A stretch of 60,282 nucleotides of DNA from an uncultured Eubacteriales bacterium (GCA_900552475.1 USAC01000003.1:1-60282), one strand, 5' to 3'; positions 15,431 through 24,979 are shown, counted from the stretch's first letter. Numbers and translations are program-made. The notes: generated by a model from the letters alone, not told the origin.

Positions 15431-16626
15431 TGCTGTATCGGAATGTGCTGAATTTCCTGCGCGGCAGCGTGCAGGTGGAGATCGAGTGCGCCTGCCCGGA
15501 GCGGGTGCTGAACCTGTGCGCCGTGGAGGAGATTGCCTTCTGGGATTTGCAGTGGCTCTCGCCGATTGCGCTGCGCCTGCGCGTGACGCGCCGGGGCTGG
15601 CGCGCGCTGCGGGAGGTCTGCACGCGCGCGGACGCGCAGGCCAGCCGTCTGCGCGAGCGCGGCGCGCCGCAGCTGCTGCTGCGCCTGCGGACGCGCTATG
15701 CGCTGCTGGCGGCGCTGGCGCTGTTTGCACTGCTGCTCTTCGGCGGGAACCTCTTCATCTGGTCGTTTGAGGTCACGGGGAACGAGACGGTGCCGACGGA
15801 GACGATCCTCCGCGCGCTGGAGAAGTGCGGCGTGGCCGTCGGCTCGCAGGGGCTGAAGATCCATCAGGAGGACGTGCGCAACCGCGCGCTGCTGGAGCTG
15901 CCGGACGTGGCGTGGCTCGCGGTCAACGTCCGCGGCTGCGTCGCGCATGTGCAGGTGGTGGAGCGCAAGCGCCCGCCCGCGGTGGTGCAGGAGTCGCAGG
16001 TCTGCAACGTCGTTGCGCGGCGCGAGGGGCTTGTCACGCGCGTGCAGGCGCTCGACGGCAAGGCGGTCGCCGCGCCGGGGAGCGTCGTGACGGAGGGGGA
16101 GCTGCTCATCTCCGGCGTCGCGGACTCCGAGCGCAGCGGCCTGCGCCTGCTGCACGGGATGGGCGAGGTCTGGGCGCGGACGTGGTACGACCTCTCCGTC
16201 TCCGTACCGCTGAAAACGACGGAAAAGACCGGGGAGGGGCGGAAAAAGCTGCACCTTTCGCTGGATTTCGGGCGCAGGCGGATAAAATTCTACGGAAAGG
16301 GTAGCATCACAGGGGCAAACTGTGATAAAATAACAGATTATAAACCGCTTACCCTGCCGGGCGGCCTGCGCCTGCCGGTGACGCTCGTGGTCGAGCGCAC
16401 CTGCGTCTATGACACGCGCCCGGCGGAGCGCAGCGCGGAGCAGGCGCGGCAGGAGGGGGAGGAGAATCTCCTCGCCCAGCTGCAGAGCCTTCTGCCGGAG
16501 GGGAGTCGCGTCGACGAGACGCATTTCGCCGCCGCGCGGCAGGGGGATACCCTGCTCGTGACGCTGCGCGCCGTCTGCACCGAGCAGATCGGCCGGCCGG
16601 TGGTGCTGGAGAACCCGGCGGGATGA
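15427..16626 (+). CDS. yqfD: Sporulation protein YqfD
   Basis: This 399-residue protein has a cytoplasmic N-terminal domain (NVLNFLRGSVQVEI), one clear membrane segment (about residues 93-117, LLAALALFALLLFGGNLFIW), and an extracytoplasmic C-terminal region. The latter starts with a POTRA-like FEVTGNETVPTETI and LPDVAWLAVNVRGCVAHVQVVERKRPP. This is the YqfD/SpoIV-like architecture and length. It overlaps yqfC and is followed immediately by phoH, as in Bacillus and many Clostridia. Confidence 0.92.
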   Translation: MMLYRNVLNFLRGSVQVEIECACPERVLNLCAVEEIAFWDLQWLSPIALRLRVTRRGWRALREVCTRADAQASRLRERGAPQLLLRLRTRYALLAALALFALLLFGGNLFIWSFEVTGNETVPTETILRALEKCGVAVGSQGLKIHQEDVRNRALLELPDVAWLAVNVRGCVAHVQVVERKRPPAVVQESQVCNVVARREGLVTRVQALDGKAVAAPGSVVTEGELLISGVADSERSGLRLLHGMGEVWARTWYDLSVSVPLKTTEKTGEGRKKLHLSLDFGRRRIKFYGKGSITGANCDKITDYKPLTLPGGLRLPVTLVVERTCVYDTRPAERSAEQARQEGEENLLAQLQSLLPEGSRVDETHFAAARQGDTLLVTLRAVCTEQIGRPVVLENPAG

Positions 16627-16658
16627 GCCCGCCGCTTGACAAAAGGAGGCTTGCGCAA

Positions 16659-17615
16659 GTGGAACAGCGCATTGGAATTGAACGGATGGAGGAGGCCATC
16701 AACCTCTTCGGATCCTTTGATGAGAATATCCGGCTGCTGGAGTCGGAGTTTGCCGTGCAGGTGGTGAACCGCGGCGGCGAGATCGTCATCTCCGGCGAGC
16801 CGGAGAACGTCATGCTTGCGGAGAAGGCCGTGCAGGCGCTGCTGACGCTCTCAGGCAAGGGGGAGAACATCTCCGACCAGCATGTGCGCTATGTGATCGG
16901 GCTGGTGCGCTCCGGTCAGGCCGAGCGCATCAGCGAGCTGACGCAGGACGTGATCTGCATCACGTCGAAGGGCCGCCCCGTCAAGCCCAAGACGATCGGC
17001 CAGAAGGAGTATGTCCACTCGATCATGGACCGCACCGTCACCATCGGCGTCGGCCCCGCCGGTACGGGCAAGACCTATCTCGCCGTCGCGGCGGCCGTCG
17101 CCGCTTTCCGCGACAAGCAGGTCAACCGCATCATCCTCACCCGCCCCGCCGTTGAGGCGGGCGAGCGGCTGGGCTTTCTCCCCGGCGACCTGCAGTCGAA
17201 GGTCGACCCGTACCTGCGCCCGCTGTATGACGCGCTGTTCGACATGCTCGGCGCGGAGACGTATCAGAAATATCTCGAGCGCGGCAACATCGAGGTTGCG
17301 CCGCTGGCGTACATGCGCGGCCGCACGCTCGACGACAGCTTCATCATCCTCGACGAGGCGCAGAACACGAGCCGCGAGCAGATGAAGATGTTCCTCACGC
17401 GCATGGGCTTCGGCTCGAAGGTCGTCATCACGGGCGATGTGACGCAGATCGACCTGCCGGGGGACAAGCCCAGCGGCCTGAAGGAGGCCATGAAGGTTCT
17501 GCGCGGGGTCGAGGGCGTCGGCATCTGCCAGCTGACGGGCGCGGACGTCGTGCGCCACGTCATGGTGCAGCGCATCATCGAGGCATACGCCCGGTTTGAA
17601 GAGAGGAAGAAGTGA
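16659..17615 (+). CDS. phoH: PhoH-family ATPase
   Basis: This is a 318-residue PhoH-like P-loop ATPase, possibly RNA-related, with a KH-like N-terminal region (FGSFDENIRLLESEFAVQVVNRGGEIVISGE). It has Walker A GPAGTGKT (about residue 131), the LTRPAVEAGERLGFLPGD motif and Walker B FIILDEAQN. I prefer the GTG at 16659 because AAAGGAGG lies 9 bases upstream and this gives the usual family length. An ATG at 16623 overlapping the yqfD stop would add 12 residues. ybeY follows after one base. Confidence 0.95.
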   Translation: MEQRIGIERMEEAINLFGSFDENIRLLESEFAVQVVNRGGEIVISGEPENVMLAEKAVQALLTLSGKGENISDQHVRYVIGLVRSGQAERISELTQDVICITSKGRPVKPKTIGQKEYVHSIMDRTVTIGVGPAGTGKTYLAVAAAVAAFRDKQVNRIILTRPAVEAGERLGFLPGDLQSKVDPYLRPLYDALFDMLGAETYQKYLERGNIEVAPLAYMRGRTLDDSFIILDEAQNTSREQMKMFLTRMGFGSKVVITGDVTQIDLPGDKPSGLKEAMKVLRGVEGVGICQLTGADVVRHVMVQRIIEAYARFEERKK

Positions 17616-17616
17616 C

Positions 17617-18108
17617 ATGGCAAAACGGCATTACATCCCCGTCACGGCGGACGTGCCCGGCGTGAGCGACGCGATGCGTGCGCAGATCCGCCGCACCATC
17701 CGCACCGCGCTCGAGGCGCAGGGCGTGGATTTCCCCTGTGAGATCGACGTCCTCGTGACAAGTGACGACGGCATCCACGAGATCAACCGCACCATGCGGG
17801 ACGTCGACCGCCCGACGGATGTGCTGAGCTTCCCGGAGTTCACGCTCACGCCCGGCGAGCTGCCCTCGCCGGAGGACGCCGACCCCGGCACGGGGCTTGT
17901 TCCGCTGGGGGACATGGTGCTCTCGCTCGAGCGCGTGCGCGCGCAGGCGAAGGAGTACGGCCACAGCAATCGCCGCGAGATGTCCTATCTCGTGACGCAC
18001 TCGGTGCTGCACCTGCTCGGCTACGACCACCTCGACGAGGGGCCGATGAAGCGCCAGATGCGCGAGCGCGAGGAAGCAATCATGTCCCTGCTGGGGCTGG
18101 AGAGATAA
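17617..18108 (+). CDS. ybeY: Endoribonuclease YbeY (rRNA maturation)
   Basis: This single-domain metal-dependent endoribonuclease takes part in 16S rRNA 3' end maturation and ribosome quality control. The 163 residues include RPTDVLSFPEF, the LGDMVLS strand and the zinc-binding HSVLHLLGYDHLDEG motif with three histidines. The start at 17617 sits directly after the phoH stop and an AGAGGAAG site; an upstream frame extension lies within phoH. The position between phoH and era is conserved across Firmicutes. Confidence 0.96.
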   Translation: MAKRHYIPVTADVPGVSDAMRAQIRRTIRTALEAQGVDFPCEIDVLVTSDDGIHEINRTMRDVDRPTDVLSFPEFTLTPGELPSPEDADPGTGLVPLGDMVLSLERVRAQAKEYGHSNRREMSYLVTHSVLHLLGYDHLDEGPMKRQMREREEAIMSLLGLER

Positions 18109-18167
18109 ACGGAGAACGGCGTTCTCTGCATATAAAAAATAGCTCAAAAGAAAGTTGAGGATCACCT

Positions 18168-19067
18168 ATGAACATCGAAAAAACCGCTATGATCACCGTC
18201 TGCGGCCGGCCGAACGTCGGCAAGTCCAGTCTGACAAACGCGCTGGTGGGCGAGAAGATCGCCATCGTTTCCCGCAAGCCGCAGACCACGCGCAACCGCA
18301 TCTACGGCGTTGTGAACCGCGGCGATACGCAGTATATCCTGCTCGACACGCCGGGCCTGCACAAGGCGCGCTCCCGTCTCGGCGACTACATGGTCAAGGT
18401 TGTGCGCGAGAGCCTTGCGCAGGTCGAAGCGGCGCTGCTGCTGGTGGAGCCGATCGCCCACGTCGGCGAGCCGGAGAAGATCCTGCTCGAGCGCATCCGC
18501 GAGGAGAAGCTCCCCTGCATCCTCTGCATCAACAAGATCGACACCGTCGAGAAAAAGGACGACCTGCTCGCCGTCATCGCGGCCTACAGCGCCGTCTATC
18601 CGGACTTTGATGCGATTATCCCCATCTCCGCCCGCACGGGCGACGGGCTCGACGAGCTGATGGCGCAGCTCGCGAAATACGCCGTCCCCGGCCCGCAGCT
18701 CTTCCCCGACGGCATGACGACCGACCAGCCGGACAGTCAGGTTTGCGCCGAGATCGTGCGCGAGAAGATGCTGCGCTGCCTGGATAAGGAGATTCCGCAC
18801 GGCACGGCTGTGGAGGTCACGCGCTTTACCGAGCGCGACAACGGCATCATCGACCTCGACGTGACGATCTACTGCGAAAAGGCCAGCCACAAGGGCATCA
18901 TCATCGGCAAGCACGGCGACATGCTCAAGCACATCAGCACGCTCGCGCGGCAGGACATCGAGAAGTTCATGGGCACGAAGGTCTACATGGAGACGTGGGT
19001 GAAGGTCAAGGAGAACTGGCGCGACAACGTGAATTTCATCCGCGCGCATGGGTATGATGAGCAGTAA
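18168..19067 (+). CDS. era: GTPase Era
   Basis: This ribosome assembly GTPase binds the 3' end of 16S rRNA. The 299 residues contain G1 GRPNVGKSS, G2 KPQTTRNRI, G3 DTPGLH, G4 NKID and a C-terminal KH domain with GIIIGKHGDMLKHISTLARQ. Length is standard. It lies 59 bases after ybeY with its own GAGG site, then yqzL and recO follow beyond a palindromic spacer. Confidence 0.98.
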   Translation: MNIEKTAMITVCGRPNVGKSSLTNALVGEKIAIVSRKPQTTRNRIYGVVNRGDTQYILLDTPGLHKARSRLGDYMVKVVRESLAQVEAALLLVEPIAHVGEPEKILLERIREEKLPCILCINKIDTVEKKDDLLAVIAAYSAVYPDFDAIIPISARTGDGLDELMAQLAKYAVPGPQLFPDGMTTDQPDSQVCAEIVREKMLRCLDKEIPHGTAVEVTRFTERDNGIIDLDVTIYCEKASHKGIIIGKHGDMLKHISTLARQDIEKFMGTKVYMETWVKVKENWRDNVNFIRAHGYDEQ

Positions 19068-19097
19068 AGGATTTGGGTTCTGAGAGGGATCTGTTTG

Positions 19098-19152
19098 TGC
19101 CTCCGGCGGCATACTTTTTGCCAGCAGCGACAAAAGCATGCCGCCGGAGGCA
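19098..19152. repeat. Palindromic intergenic repeat (CCTCCGGCGG family) after era
   Basis: Perfect 15-bp arms TGCCTCCGGCGGCAT (19098-19112) and ATGCCGCCGGAGGCA (19138-19152) flank a 25-base loop containing ACTTTTTG and CAAAAG. It belongs to the same family as the 50-base palindrome at 46722-46771 and a partial copy near 3659-3735. It could act as an RNA hairpin between era and yqzL. No T-run follows. Confidence 0.8.
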
Positions 19153-19271
19153 GCACACGCCGATTCAGCCGCCAATCCCCGCCAGAAAAACATCCCCGAC
19201 ACCCGCTCCACAACTTACCAGCCATAATCCCGCCCCGCGCGCCCATGCTAAGGGCATGGGAGGTGAACGGC

Positions 19272-19376
19272 ATGGACGATTTCTGGGAGCTGTTCTGCCA
19301 GACCGGCGCGCCGGAGGCCTATATGCTCTATCGCGCCGCACAGGAGGAAAACGCATGCAGCAAGCAAAAACCGTGA
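19272..19376 (+). CDS. yqzL: YqzL-family small protein
   Basis: A 34-residue protein, MDDFWELFCQTGAPEAYMLY..., matches the YqzL family pattern (Asp-Phe-Trp...Phe-x-x-Thr-Gly...Tyr-x-Leu-(F/Y)) and sits in its conserved slot between era and recO. GGGAGGTGA lies 8 bases upstream of the ATG. The gene overlaps the recO start by 22 bases in another frame, so translation is coupled. Function is unknown. Confidence 0.8.
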   Translation: MDDFWELFCQTGAPEAYMLYRAAQEENACSKQKP

Positions 19377-20128
19377 CAAGCGGTCTGGTGCTGCGCCAGA
19401 CGGTGACAAAGGAGACGGATCTGATCCTGACGGTACTGACGCCGGATCTGGGGAAAATCCCTGTCATTGCGCGCGGCGCGCGGCGGAAAAACAGCCGTCT
19501 GGCCGCCGCGTGCCAGCTGCTGGCCTACTCCGAGCTGACCGTCTATCAAAAGGGCGCATGGTATATGCTCGACGAGGCGAGCACCATCGAGCTCTTCGAC
19601 GGCGTGCGGCAGGATTTTGAAAATCTCGCGCTCGCGTCGTTTTTCGCCGAACTGACAGAGTCGGTCGCGGAGGAGGGAAGCCCCGCGCCGGAGCTGCTGC
19701 GCCTGCTTTTGAACGCGCTCTACGCGCTCGGCGTGCTGCACAAGGAGCCGCTGCTCGTCAAGGCCGCCTTTACGCTGCGGCTGCTCGCACTCGCGGGGTT
19801 TGAGCCGCTGGCGGACGGCTGCGCCGTCTGCGGCCGGCCGGAGCCGGAAAAGCCGATGCTCGACGTCGTGCACGGCATCGTCCACTGCGCCGCCTGCAAG
19901 CAGCCGGGCGGCCTGTCGCTGCCGCTGACGCAGGGAGCGCTCGCGGCGCTGCGGCATATCCTGTACTGTCCGGATAAGAAGCTCTACAGCTTCACGCTCG
20001 AGCGTCCCGCTCTGCGTCAGCTCGACCACGCGGCCGAGGCGCTGACCGCTGCCCAGCTCGAGCGCAGCTTCCGCACGCTGGACTACTATAAATCCATCTT
20101 TCCCACAGAGGTATCTACATATGAGTGA
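19355..20128 (+). CDS. recO: DNA repair protein RecO
   Basis: This protein loads RecA with RecF/RecR in recombinational repair. The 257 residues have an N-terminal OB fold (TSGLVLRQTVTKETDLILTVLTPDLGKIPVIARGARR), a helical middle, and a C-terminal zinc-binding set CAVCG...CAACK. The ATG at 19355 follows CAGGAGGAAAA; the upstream extension to 19073 runs through the palindrome and yqzL. The recO stop overlaps the mutS2 start by 8 bases. Confidence 0.95.
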   Translation: MQQAKTVTSGLVLRQTVTKETDLILTVLTPDLGKIPVIARGARRKNSRLAAACQLLAYSELTVYQKGAWYMLDEASTIELFDGVRQDFENLALASFFAELTESVAEEGSPAPELLRLLLNALYALGVLHKEPLLVKAAFTLRLLALAGFEPLADGCAVCGRPEPEKPMLDVVHGIVHCAACKQPGGLSLPLTQGALAALRHILYCPDKKLYSFTLERPALRQLDHAAEALTAAQLERSFRTLDYYKSIFPTEVSTYE

Positions 20129-22517
20129 ACTATACGACAAATCCATCCGCACGCTCGAACTGCCCGCCGTGCTGGAGGTGCTGGCGCAGAAGGCCGTCAG
20201 CGAGGCGGCGCGCGAGCGCTGCCGAAAGCTCTATCCGAGCAGCGACTTGGACGAGGTGCGCCGCCTGCTCGACGAGACGGACGCCGCCCGTACGCGTCTC
20301 GGGCTTTACGGGAGCCCCGCCTTTTCCGGCGTGAAGGATGTCTCCGCGGCGCTGACGCGCGCCGACCACGGCGGCATGCTCAACACGCGCGAGCTGCTCG
20401 ATATTGCGGGGCTGCTCACGGCTTCGCGCCGCGTCAGCGAATATGACCGCGACCGGCAGGGCGAGGCCACGGTGCTCGACCACTATTTCTCCGCCCTGCA
20501 CACGAACAAGTATCTCGAGGACCGCATCCGCGGCGCCATCCTCGACGAGGAGACGATCGCCGACACGGCCAGCCCGGAGCTTGCCGACATCCGCCGCAAG
20601 ATGCGCGTCGCGGCGACGAAGGGCCGCCAGATTCTCCAGCGCATCATCTCCTCGCCGTCGTATGCCAAGGTGCTGCAGGAGGCGCTCATCACCCAGCGCG
20701 ACGGGCGCTTCGTCGTGCCCGTCAAGGCCGAGTGCAAGGGGAGCCTGCCGGGCCTTGTCCACGACATCTCATCCTCCGGCGCGACGCTGTTCGTCGAGCC
20801 GATGGGCGTCGTGCAGGCCAACAACGAGCTCAAGGAGCTGCAGGCGCGCGAGGAGCGCGAGATCGAGCGCATCCTGCGCCAGCTCTCCGCCGACTGCGGC
20901 GACCAGATGGAGAACATTCTCTATGACTATGACATCCTCGTCCACCTCGACGTGATCTTTGCCCGGGCGCAGCTGAGCTATCAGATGAGCGCTGCCCGGC
21001 CGGAGGTGCGCCGCCGCGGCGGGATCGTCCTGCGCCGCGCGCGCCACCCGCTGCTCGACCCGGCGAAGGCCGTGCCCATCAGCGTGGAGCTCGGCCAGCA
21101 GTTCGACACCCTCGTCATCACCGGCCCGAACACCGGCGGCAAGACCGTCACGCTCAAGACGCTGGGGTTGCTGTGCCTGATGGCGCAGTGCGGCCTGCAC
21201 ATCCCCGCCGACGACGGGAGCGTCGTGCGCGTGTTTGACCGGGTGCTCGCCGACGTCGGCGACGAGCAGTCCATCGAGCAGAGCCTGTCGACGTTCTCGG
21301 CGCACATGGCGAACATCGTCCAGATCCTGCAGCAGGCGGACGAGCAGAGCCTGCTCCTGTTCGACGAACTGGGCGCGGGCACCGACCCCGTCGAGGGCGC
21401 GGCGCTCGCCATCGCCGTTATTCAGGAGGTGCGCTCACGCGGGGCGCTGACCGCCGCCACGACGCACTATGCCGAGCTCAAGACCTTCGCCATGACGACG
21501 GCGGGCGTGGAGAACGCGTCCTGCGAGTTCGATGTCCAGACGCTCCGCCCGACGTACCGCCTGCTCATCGGTATCCCCGGCAAGTCCAACGCCTTCGCCA
21601 TCTCGCGCCGCCTCGGTCTTGATGAGCACGTGATCGAGGCCGCCCGCGCGCAGATGGACAGCGAGTCCGTCCGCTTCGAGGACGTGCTGACGCAGCTCGA
21701 GGAGAAGCGCCAGCGGCTTGAGCGCGCGCAGAGCGAGGCCGACCGTCTCTGGCAGCAGCGCGAGGAGGACGCGCGCAAGGCGCGCACCTTCCGCGAGCAG
21801 ATGGAAAAGGCCAAGGAGAACGCCCGCAGCAAGGGCGAAGCCGAGGCCAAGCGCATCGTCCGCGAGGCGCAGGCGAAGGTCGACGCCATCTTCGCCGAGC
21901 TCGACGAGCTGCGCCGCCAGCAGCAAAAGCGCGCAGACTTCCAGCAGATGAACGACGCCCGCGCGAACGTCCGCCGCGGCCTGAACGAGGCCGAGGCCCT
22001 TGTACGCAGCCGCGAATCCGACTCCGAGCCGATCCCCGCGCCCAGCCGCCCGATCCGCGTGGGCGATCAGGTGGAGCTGCCCGGCGTGAACCGCGCGGCG
22101 GAGGTGCTGACGGTGAACGCCGACGGCTCGCTCGTGCTGCAGGCCGGCAAGATGAAGATGACCGTGAAGCACGGGCAGGTGCGCCTGCTCGAGACGGCCG
22201 AGGAGATCCAGAAGAAGAAAAAGCAGCAGAGCCGGGCGCAGTCCTCCTCGCCGAAGATTCAGCTCGCGAGCCGCGCGGCCTCGGAGCTTGACATCCGCGG
22301 CTATGAGACGCTCGAGGCCGAGAGCGTGGTCGACAACTACATCGACTCCGCCGTCATGGCCAAGCTCGGCTCCGTCACGATCATCCACGGTAAGGGTACC
22401 GGCGCCCTGCGCAAGGCTGTCCATGAGATCCTGCGGCGCAACAAGGCCGTCAAGAGCTTCCGGCTCGGCCGCTACGGCGAGGGCGAGGCCGGCGTGACGA
22501 TTGTGGAGCTGAAATAA
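20121..22517 (+). CDS. mutS2: Endonuclease MutS2
   Basis: This 798-residue MutS paralogue is implicated in recombination control and in rescue of collided ribosomes in Bacillus. It has a clamp/core region, an ATPase with Walker A GPNTGGKT (about residue 333) and Walker B LLLFDELGAGTDPVEG, and a long Gln/Arg/Glu-rich coiled coil (about 520-630). It ends in a C-terminal Smr domain (LDIRGYETLEAE... HGKGTGALR) with the expected catalytic/binding residues. It is full length and translationally coupled to recO. Confidence 0.97.
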   Translation: MSELYDKSIRTLELPAVLEVLAQKAVSEAARERCRKLYPSSDLDEVRRLLDETDAARTRLGLYGSPAFSGVKDVSAALTRADHGGMLNTRELLDIAGLLTASRRVSEYDRDRQGEATVLDHYFSALHTNKYLEDRIRGAILDEETIADTASPELADIRRKMRVAATKGRQILQRIISSPSYAKVLQEALITQRDGRFVVPVKAECKGSLPGLVHDISSSGATLFVEPMGVVQANNELKELQAREEREIERILRQLSADCGDQMENILYDYDILVHLDVIFARAQLSYQMSAARPEVRRRGGIVLRRARHPLLDPAKAVPISVELGQQFDTLVITGPNTGGKTVTLKTLGLLCLMAQCGLHIPADDGSVVRVFDRVLADVGDEQSIEQSLSTFSAHMANIVQILQQADEQSLLLFDELGAGTDPVEGAALAIAVIQEVRSRGALTAATTHYAELKTFAMTTAGVENASCEFDVQTLRPTYRLLIGIPGKSNAFAISRRLGLDEHVIEAARAQMDSESVRFEDVLTQLEEKRQRLERAQSEADRLWQQREEDARKARTFREQMEKAKENARSKGEAEAKRIVREAQAKVDAIFAELDELRRQQQKRADFQQMNDARANVRRGLNEAEALVRSRESDSEPIPAPSRPIRVGDQVELPGVNRAAEVLTVNADGSLVLQAGKMKMTVKHGQVRLLETAEEIQKKKKQQSRAQSSSPKIQLASRAASELDIRGYETLEAESVVDNYIDSAVMAKLGSVTIIHGKGTGALRKAVHEILRRNKAVKSFRLGRYGEGEAGVTIVELK

Positions 22518-22593
22518 GCGGTTTTTTTGTGGAAAGCGCTAAAATCCACAGCGGCGGCAGAGCCGCCCGCGCGAAAAATTGGCGGATTCGATA

Positions 22594-22622
22594 TTGCATT
22601 ATCCGCCGGAATTCAGTATAAT
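22594..22622 (+). promoter_or_regulatory. Promoter of the HPr-family gene
   Basis: TTGCAT (22594-22599), 17-base spacer, perfect TATAAT (22617-22622), about 70 bases before the start codon. Confidence 0.75.
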
Positions 22623-22691
22623 CATAGTACGTATTTCTGGCCGTTTTGGCCCGCAAGAGAGATTAGCTGCATGAAAAAAGGAGCTGGGTTG

Positions 22692-22955
22692 ATGTATACG
22701 CAGGAAATCACCGTTAAAAATGAGGTCGGTCTGCACGCCAGACCTGCCACCTACTTTATTCAGAAGGCCAACGAATTCAAGAGCGGCATCTGGGTGGAGA
22801 AGGAAGAGCGCCGTGTCAACGCCAAGAGCCTTCTGGGCGTGCTGTCGCTGGGCATCGTGAAGGGTACGACCATCACGCTGATCGCCGACGGCGTGGACGA
22901 GAAGGAAGCTGTCGACGCTCTGACGAGCCTGATCGAGAGCAACTTCGGCGAATAA
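22692..22955 (+). CDS. ptsH: HPr-family phosphocarrier protein
   Basis: This 87-residue cytoplasmic phosphocarrier has the active-site histidine in GLHARPAT (about residue 15) and the HPr-kinase serine region NAKSLLGVLSLGI (about residue 46). Both PTS phosphotransfer and regulatory phosphorylation are therefore possible; a Crh-like protein would lack the histidine. The ATG at 22692 gives the standard HPr length. The gene stands alone between its promoter and a strong terminator, away from ptsI. The assignment as the main HPr of the cell is inference. Confidence 0.9.
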   Translation: MYTQEITVKNEVGLHARPATYFIQKANEFKSGIWVEKEERRVNAKSLLGVLSLGIVKGTTITLIADGVDEKEAVDALTSLIESNFGE

Positions 22956-22973
22956 AGCAAACGCGAAACAGGA

Positions 22974-23012
22974 ACGGAGGTTTCCGCCATCAGGCGGAGA
23001 ACCTCCGTTTTG
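22974..23012. terminator. Terminator between HPr gene and uvrC
   Basis: Stem ACGGAGGTTTCCGCC / GGCGGAGAACCTCCGT followed by TTTTGCTTT. It is convergent with the uvrC end at 23019 and probably serves both strands. Confidence 0.8.
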
Positions 23013-23018
23013 CTTTGC

Positions 23019-24866
23019 CTATTTTTGCTTTTCGGGCGTGTCCGCGCCCTTGTGGAAGTGATCGTAGACGGCGCGCGCCGCCTGCTGCGGCAGCACGTCC
23101 TCCAGCTCGTGAAGCTCCGCCGCCTCGATGGCGCGCACGGTCTGGAAGCGCTTTCGCAGTGCGTCCCTGCGCACGGGGCCGATACCGGGGATCCCGTCGA
23201 GCCGCGAGACGAGCGCGCTGCGCGAGTGCTTCTCGTGGTGATAGGTGATGGCGAAGCGGTGCACCTCCTCCTGAATCCGCCCGACGAGGGCGAAGAGGGG
23301 CGGGCTGTGCTGGATGCCGATCTCCTGCCCCTGCGGCGTCATCAGCGCGCGGGTGCGGTGGCGGTCGTCCTTGACCATGCCGAGGATCGGCACCTCCAGC
23401 CCCAGCGCGGCGAGCGCCGTCTGCGCGGCACGGGCATGGCCCTCGCCGCCGTCGATCAGCAGGAGGTCGGGCAGCTCGCTGAACTTCTCGTCCCCGTCGA
23501 GATAGCGCCGGAAGCGCCGCGTCAGCACCTCCTGCATGGCGCGGTAGTCGTCGGGGTGGTCGAGCGTCTTGATCTGGAAGCGCCGGTAGTCGCGCTTGAG
23601 GGGCCGCCCGTCGCAGAACACGACCATAGAGGCGACCATGTCGGACGCGCCCGTGTTGGAGATATCGTAGGACTCGATGCGGTGCGGCGCGTGATTGATC
23701 CCTGCGAGCGCGCCGAGCTGCTCGAGCGTATGATTCGTGCGCTCGGCGTCGGAGGTGATGCGCTCGACCTCCTCGCGCGCGTTGCGCCGCGCAAGGCGCA
23801 GCAGCTCCGCCCGCTCGCCGCGCTGCGGTACGCGGAGCGTGACCTTGTGCCCCGCCTGCTCCGTGAGAAGCGTCCCGAGCGCTTCGCCCTCCTCCGGCAG
23901 CACCGGCAGCAGGATCTCCACCGGGACGGTGCCGCGGCCGAGGTAGTACTGGCTCAGCACCGCCGCGAGGATGGACGCCTCGTCCTCCTCACTCTGAGCG
24001 GGGAAGACGTCGACCTCGCGGCCGAGGAGATTGCCGTCCTCGATGTGCAGCACGCTCCACCCGCAGCGCACCGCGCCGGGGTACACGCCCCACACGTCCG
24101 TGTCGGCGCAGACGCCCGCGATGACCTGCTGCGTCTTGCCGAGGACGGAGATGGCGCGGATGCGGTCGCGCAGGGCGGCCGCGCGTTCGAACTCCAGCGC
24201 TTCGGCGGCTTGCTCCATCTCCGTCTGCAGCTCCGCCGTCAGCTGGCGGTAGTGACCGCTGAAGATGCGCTCGGCCTGTCGGATGCGGGCCTGATACTCC
24301 GCGCGGCTCGGCCCGTCCGGCAGACAGAACCCGTCGCACCGGCCGATGTGGTGGTTCAGGCACGGGCGCTCGCGCCCGATGTCGCGCGGAAACTGGCGCG
24401 AGCAGGTCGGGAGCTTCAGCGCCGAGCAGACGGCCTCGATGGCGAGACGCGTCTCACGCCGCCCGCCGAACGGGCCGAAGTACTTCGCCCCGTCGTCCGC
24501 CGTGCGCCCCACGAGCGAAAAGCGCGGATAGTCCACCCCCTGCTGCAGCCGCACGAAGGGATAGCCCTTGTCGTCCTTGAGCAGGATGTTGTAGCGCGGC
24601 ATGTGGCGCTTGATGAGGGAGTTTTCAAGGATGAGAGCCTCGAACTCCGTGGAGACGAAGATCGTGTCGAACCGGTCGACCTGCGCGACCATGGCGCGCG
24701 TTTTCTCGTTGTGGGACGCGGTGTCCTGAAAGTATTGGCTCACGCGGTTTTTCAGCTTCTTGGCCTTGCCGACGTAGATCACCTTGCCGGTCTTGTCCAT
24801 CATCAGATAGACCCCCGGCAGCAGTGGCAGATCATTCGCCTTTTCCCGCAGCTCGTCGCGCGTCAT
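23019..24866 (-). CDS. uvrC: Excinuclease ABC subunit C
   Basis: This nuclease makes both incisions in nucleotide excision repair. The 615 residues show a GIY-YIG domain (PGVYLMM...VIYVGKAKKLKNRVSQYF), four conserved cysteines in the LPTCSRQF...CLNHHIGRCDGFC region, and a UVR helix pair near residue 200. They also show the RNase H-like nuclease (SYDISNTGASDMVASMVVF) and C-terminal helix-hairpin-helix motifs (IPGIGPVRRDAL). The start is set at ATG 24866 because GGAGG lies 8 bases upstream; the GTG at 24875 overlaps that site. Confidence 0.97.
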   Translation of the reverse strand: MTRDELREKANDLPLLPGVYLMMDKTGKVIYVGKAKKLKNRVSQYFQDTASHNEKTRAMVAQVDRFDTIFVSTEFEALILENSLIKRHMPRYNILLKDDKGYPFVRLQQGVDYPRFSLVGRTADDGAKYFGPFGGRRETRLAIEAVCSALKLPTCSRQFPRDIGRERPCLNHHIGRCDGFCLPDGPSRAEYQARIRQAERIFSGHYRQLTAELQTEMEQAAEALEFERAAALRDRIRAISVLGKTQQVIAGVCADTDVWGVYPGAVRCGWSVLHIEDGNLLGREVDVFPAQSEEDEASILAAVLSQYYLGRGTVPVEILLPVLPEEGEALGTLLTEQAGHKVTLRVPQRGERAELLRLARRNAREEVERITSDAERTNHTLEQLGALAGINHAPHRIESYDISNTGASDMVASMVVFCDGRPLKRDYRRFQIKTLDHPDDYRAMQEVLTRRFRRYLDGDEKFSELPDLLLIDGGEGHARAAQTALAALGLEVPILGMVKDDRHRTRALMTPQGQEIGIQHSPPLFALVGRIQEEVHRFAITYHHEKHSRSALVSRLDGIPGIGPVRRDALRKRFQTVRAIEAAELHELEDVLPQQAARAVYDHFHKGADTPEKQK

Positions 24867-24898
24867 GGCGCTCACCTCCGGATAAAAGATTGGCTTTC

Positions 24899-24927
24899 AG
24901 TATACCACGCCGCCGCCCGCGCCGCAA
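24899..24927 (-). promoter_or_regulatory. Promoter of uvrC
   Basis: On the minus strand TTGCGG (24922-24927) and TATACT (24899-24904) are separated by 17 bases, about 33 bases from the uvrC start. Confidence 0.6.
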
Positions 24928-24944
24928 GCGCCGGAAAACCGCCC

Positions 24945-24973
24945 TTGCGCTTTGCGCGCCGCGGACGTATAAT
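24945..24973 (+). promoter_or_regulatory. Promoter of the L,D-transpeptidase gene
   Basis: TTGCGC (24945-24950), 17 bases, perfect TATAAT (24968-24973). The predicted start near 24980 coincides with the beginning of the palindrome at 24980-25000. Confidence 0.65.
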
Positions 24974-24979
24974 AAACGG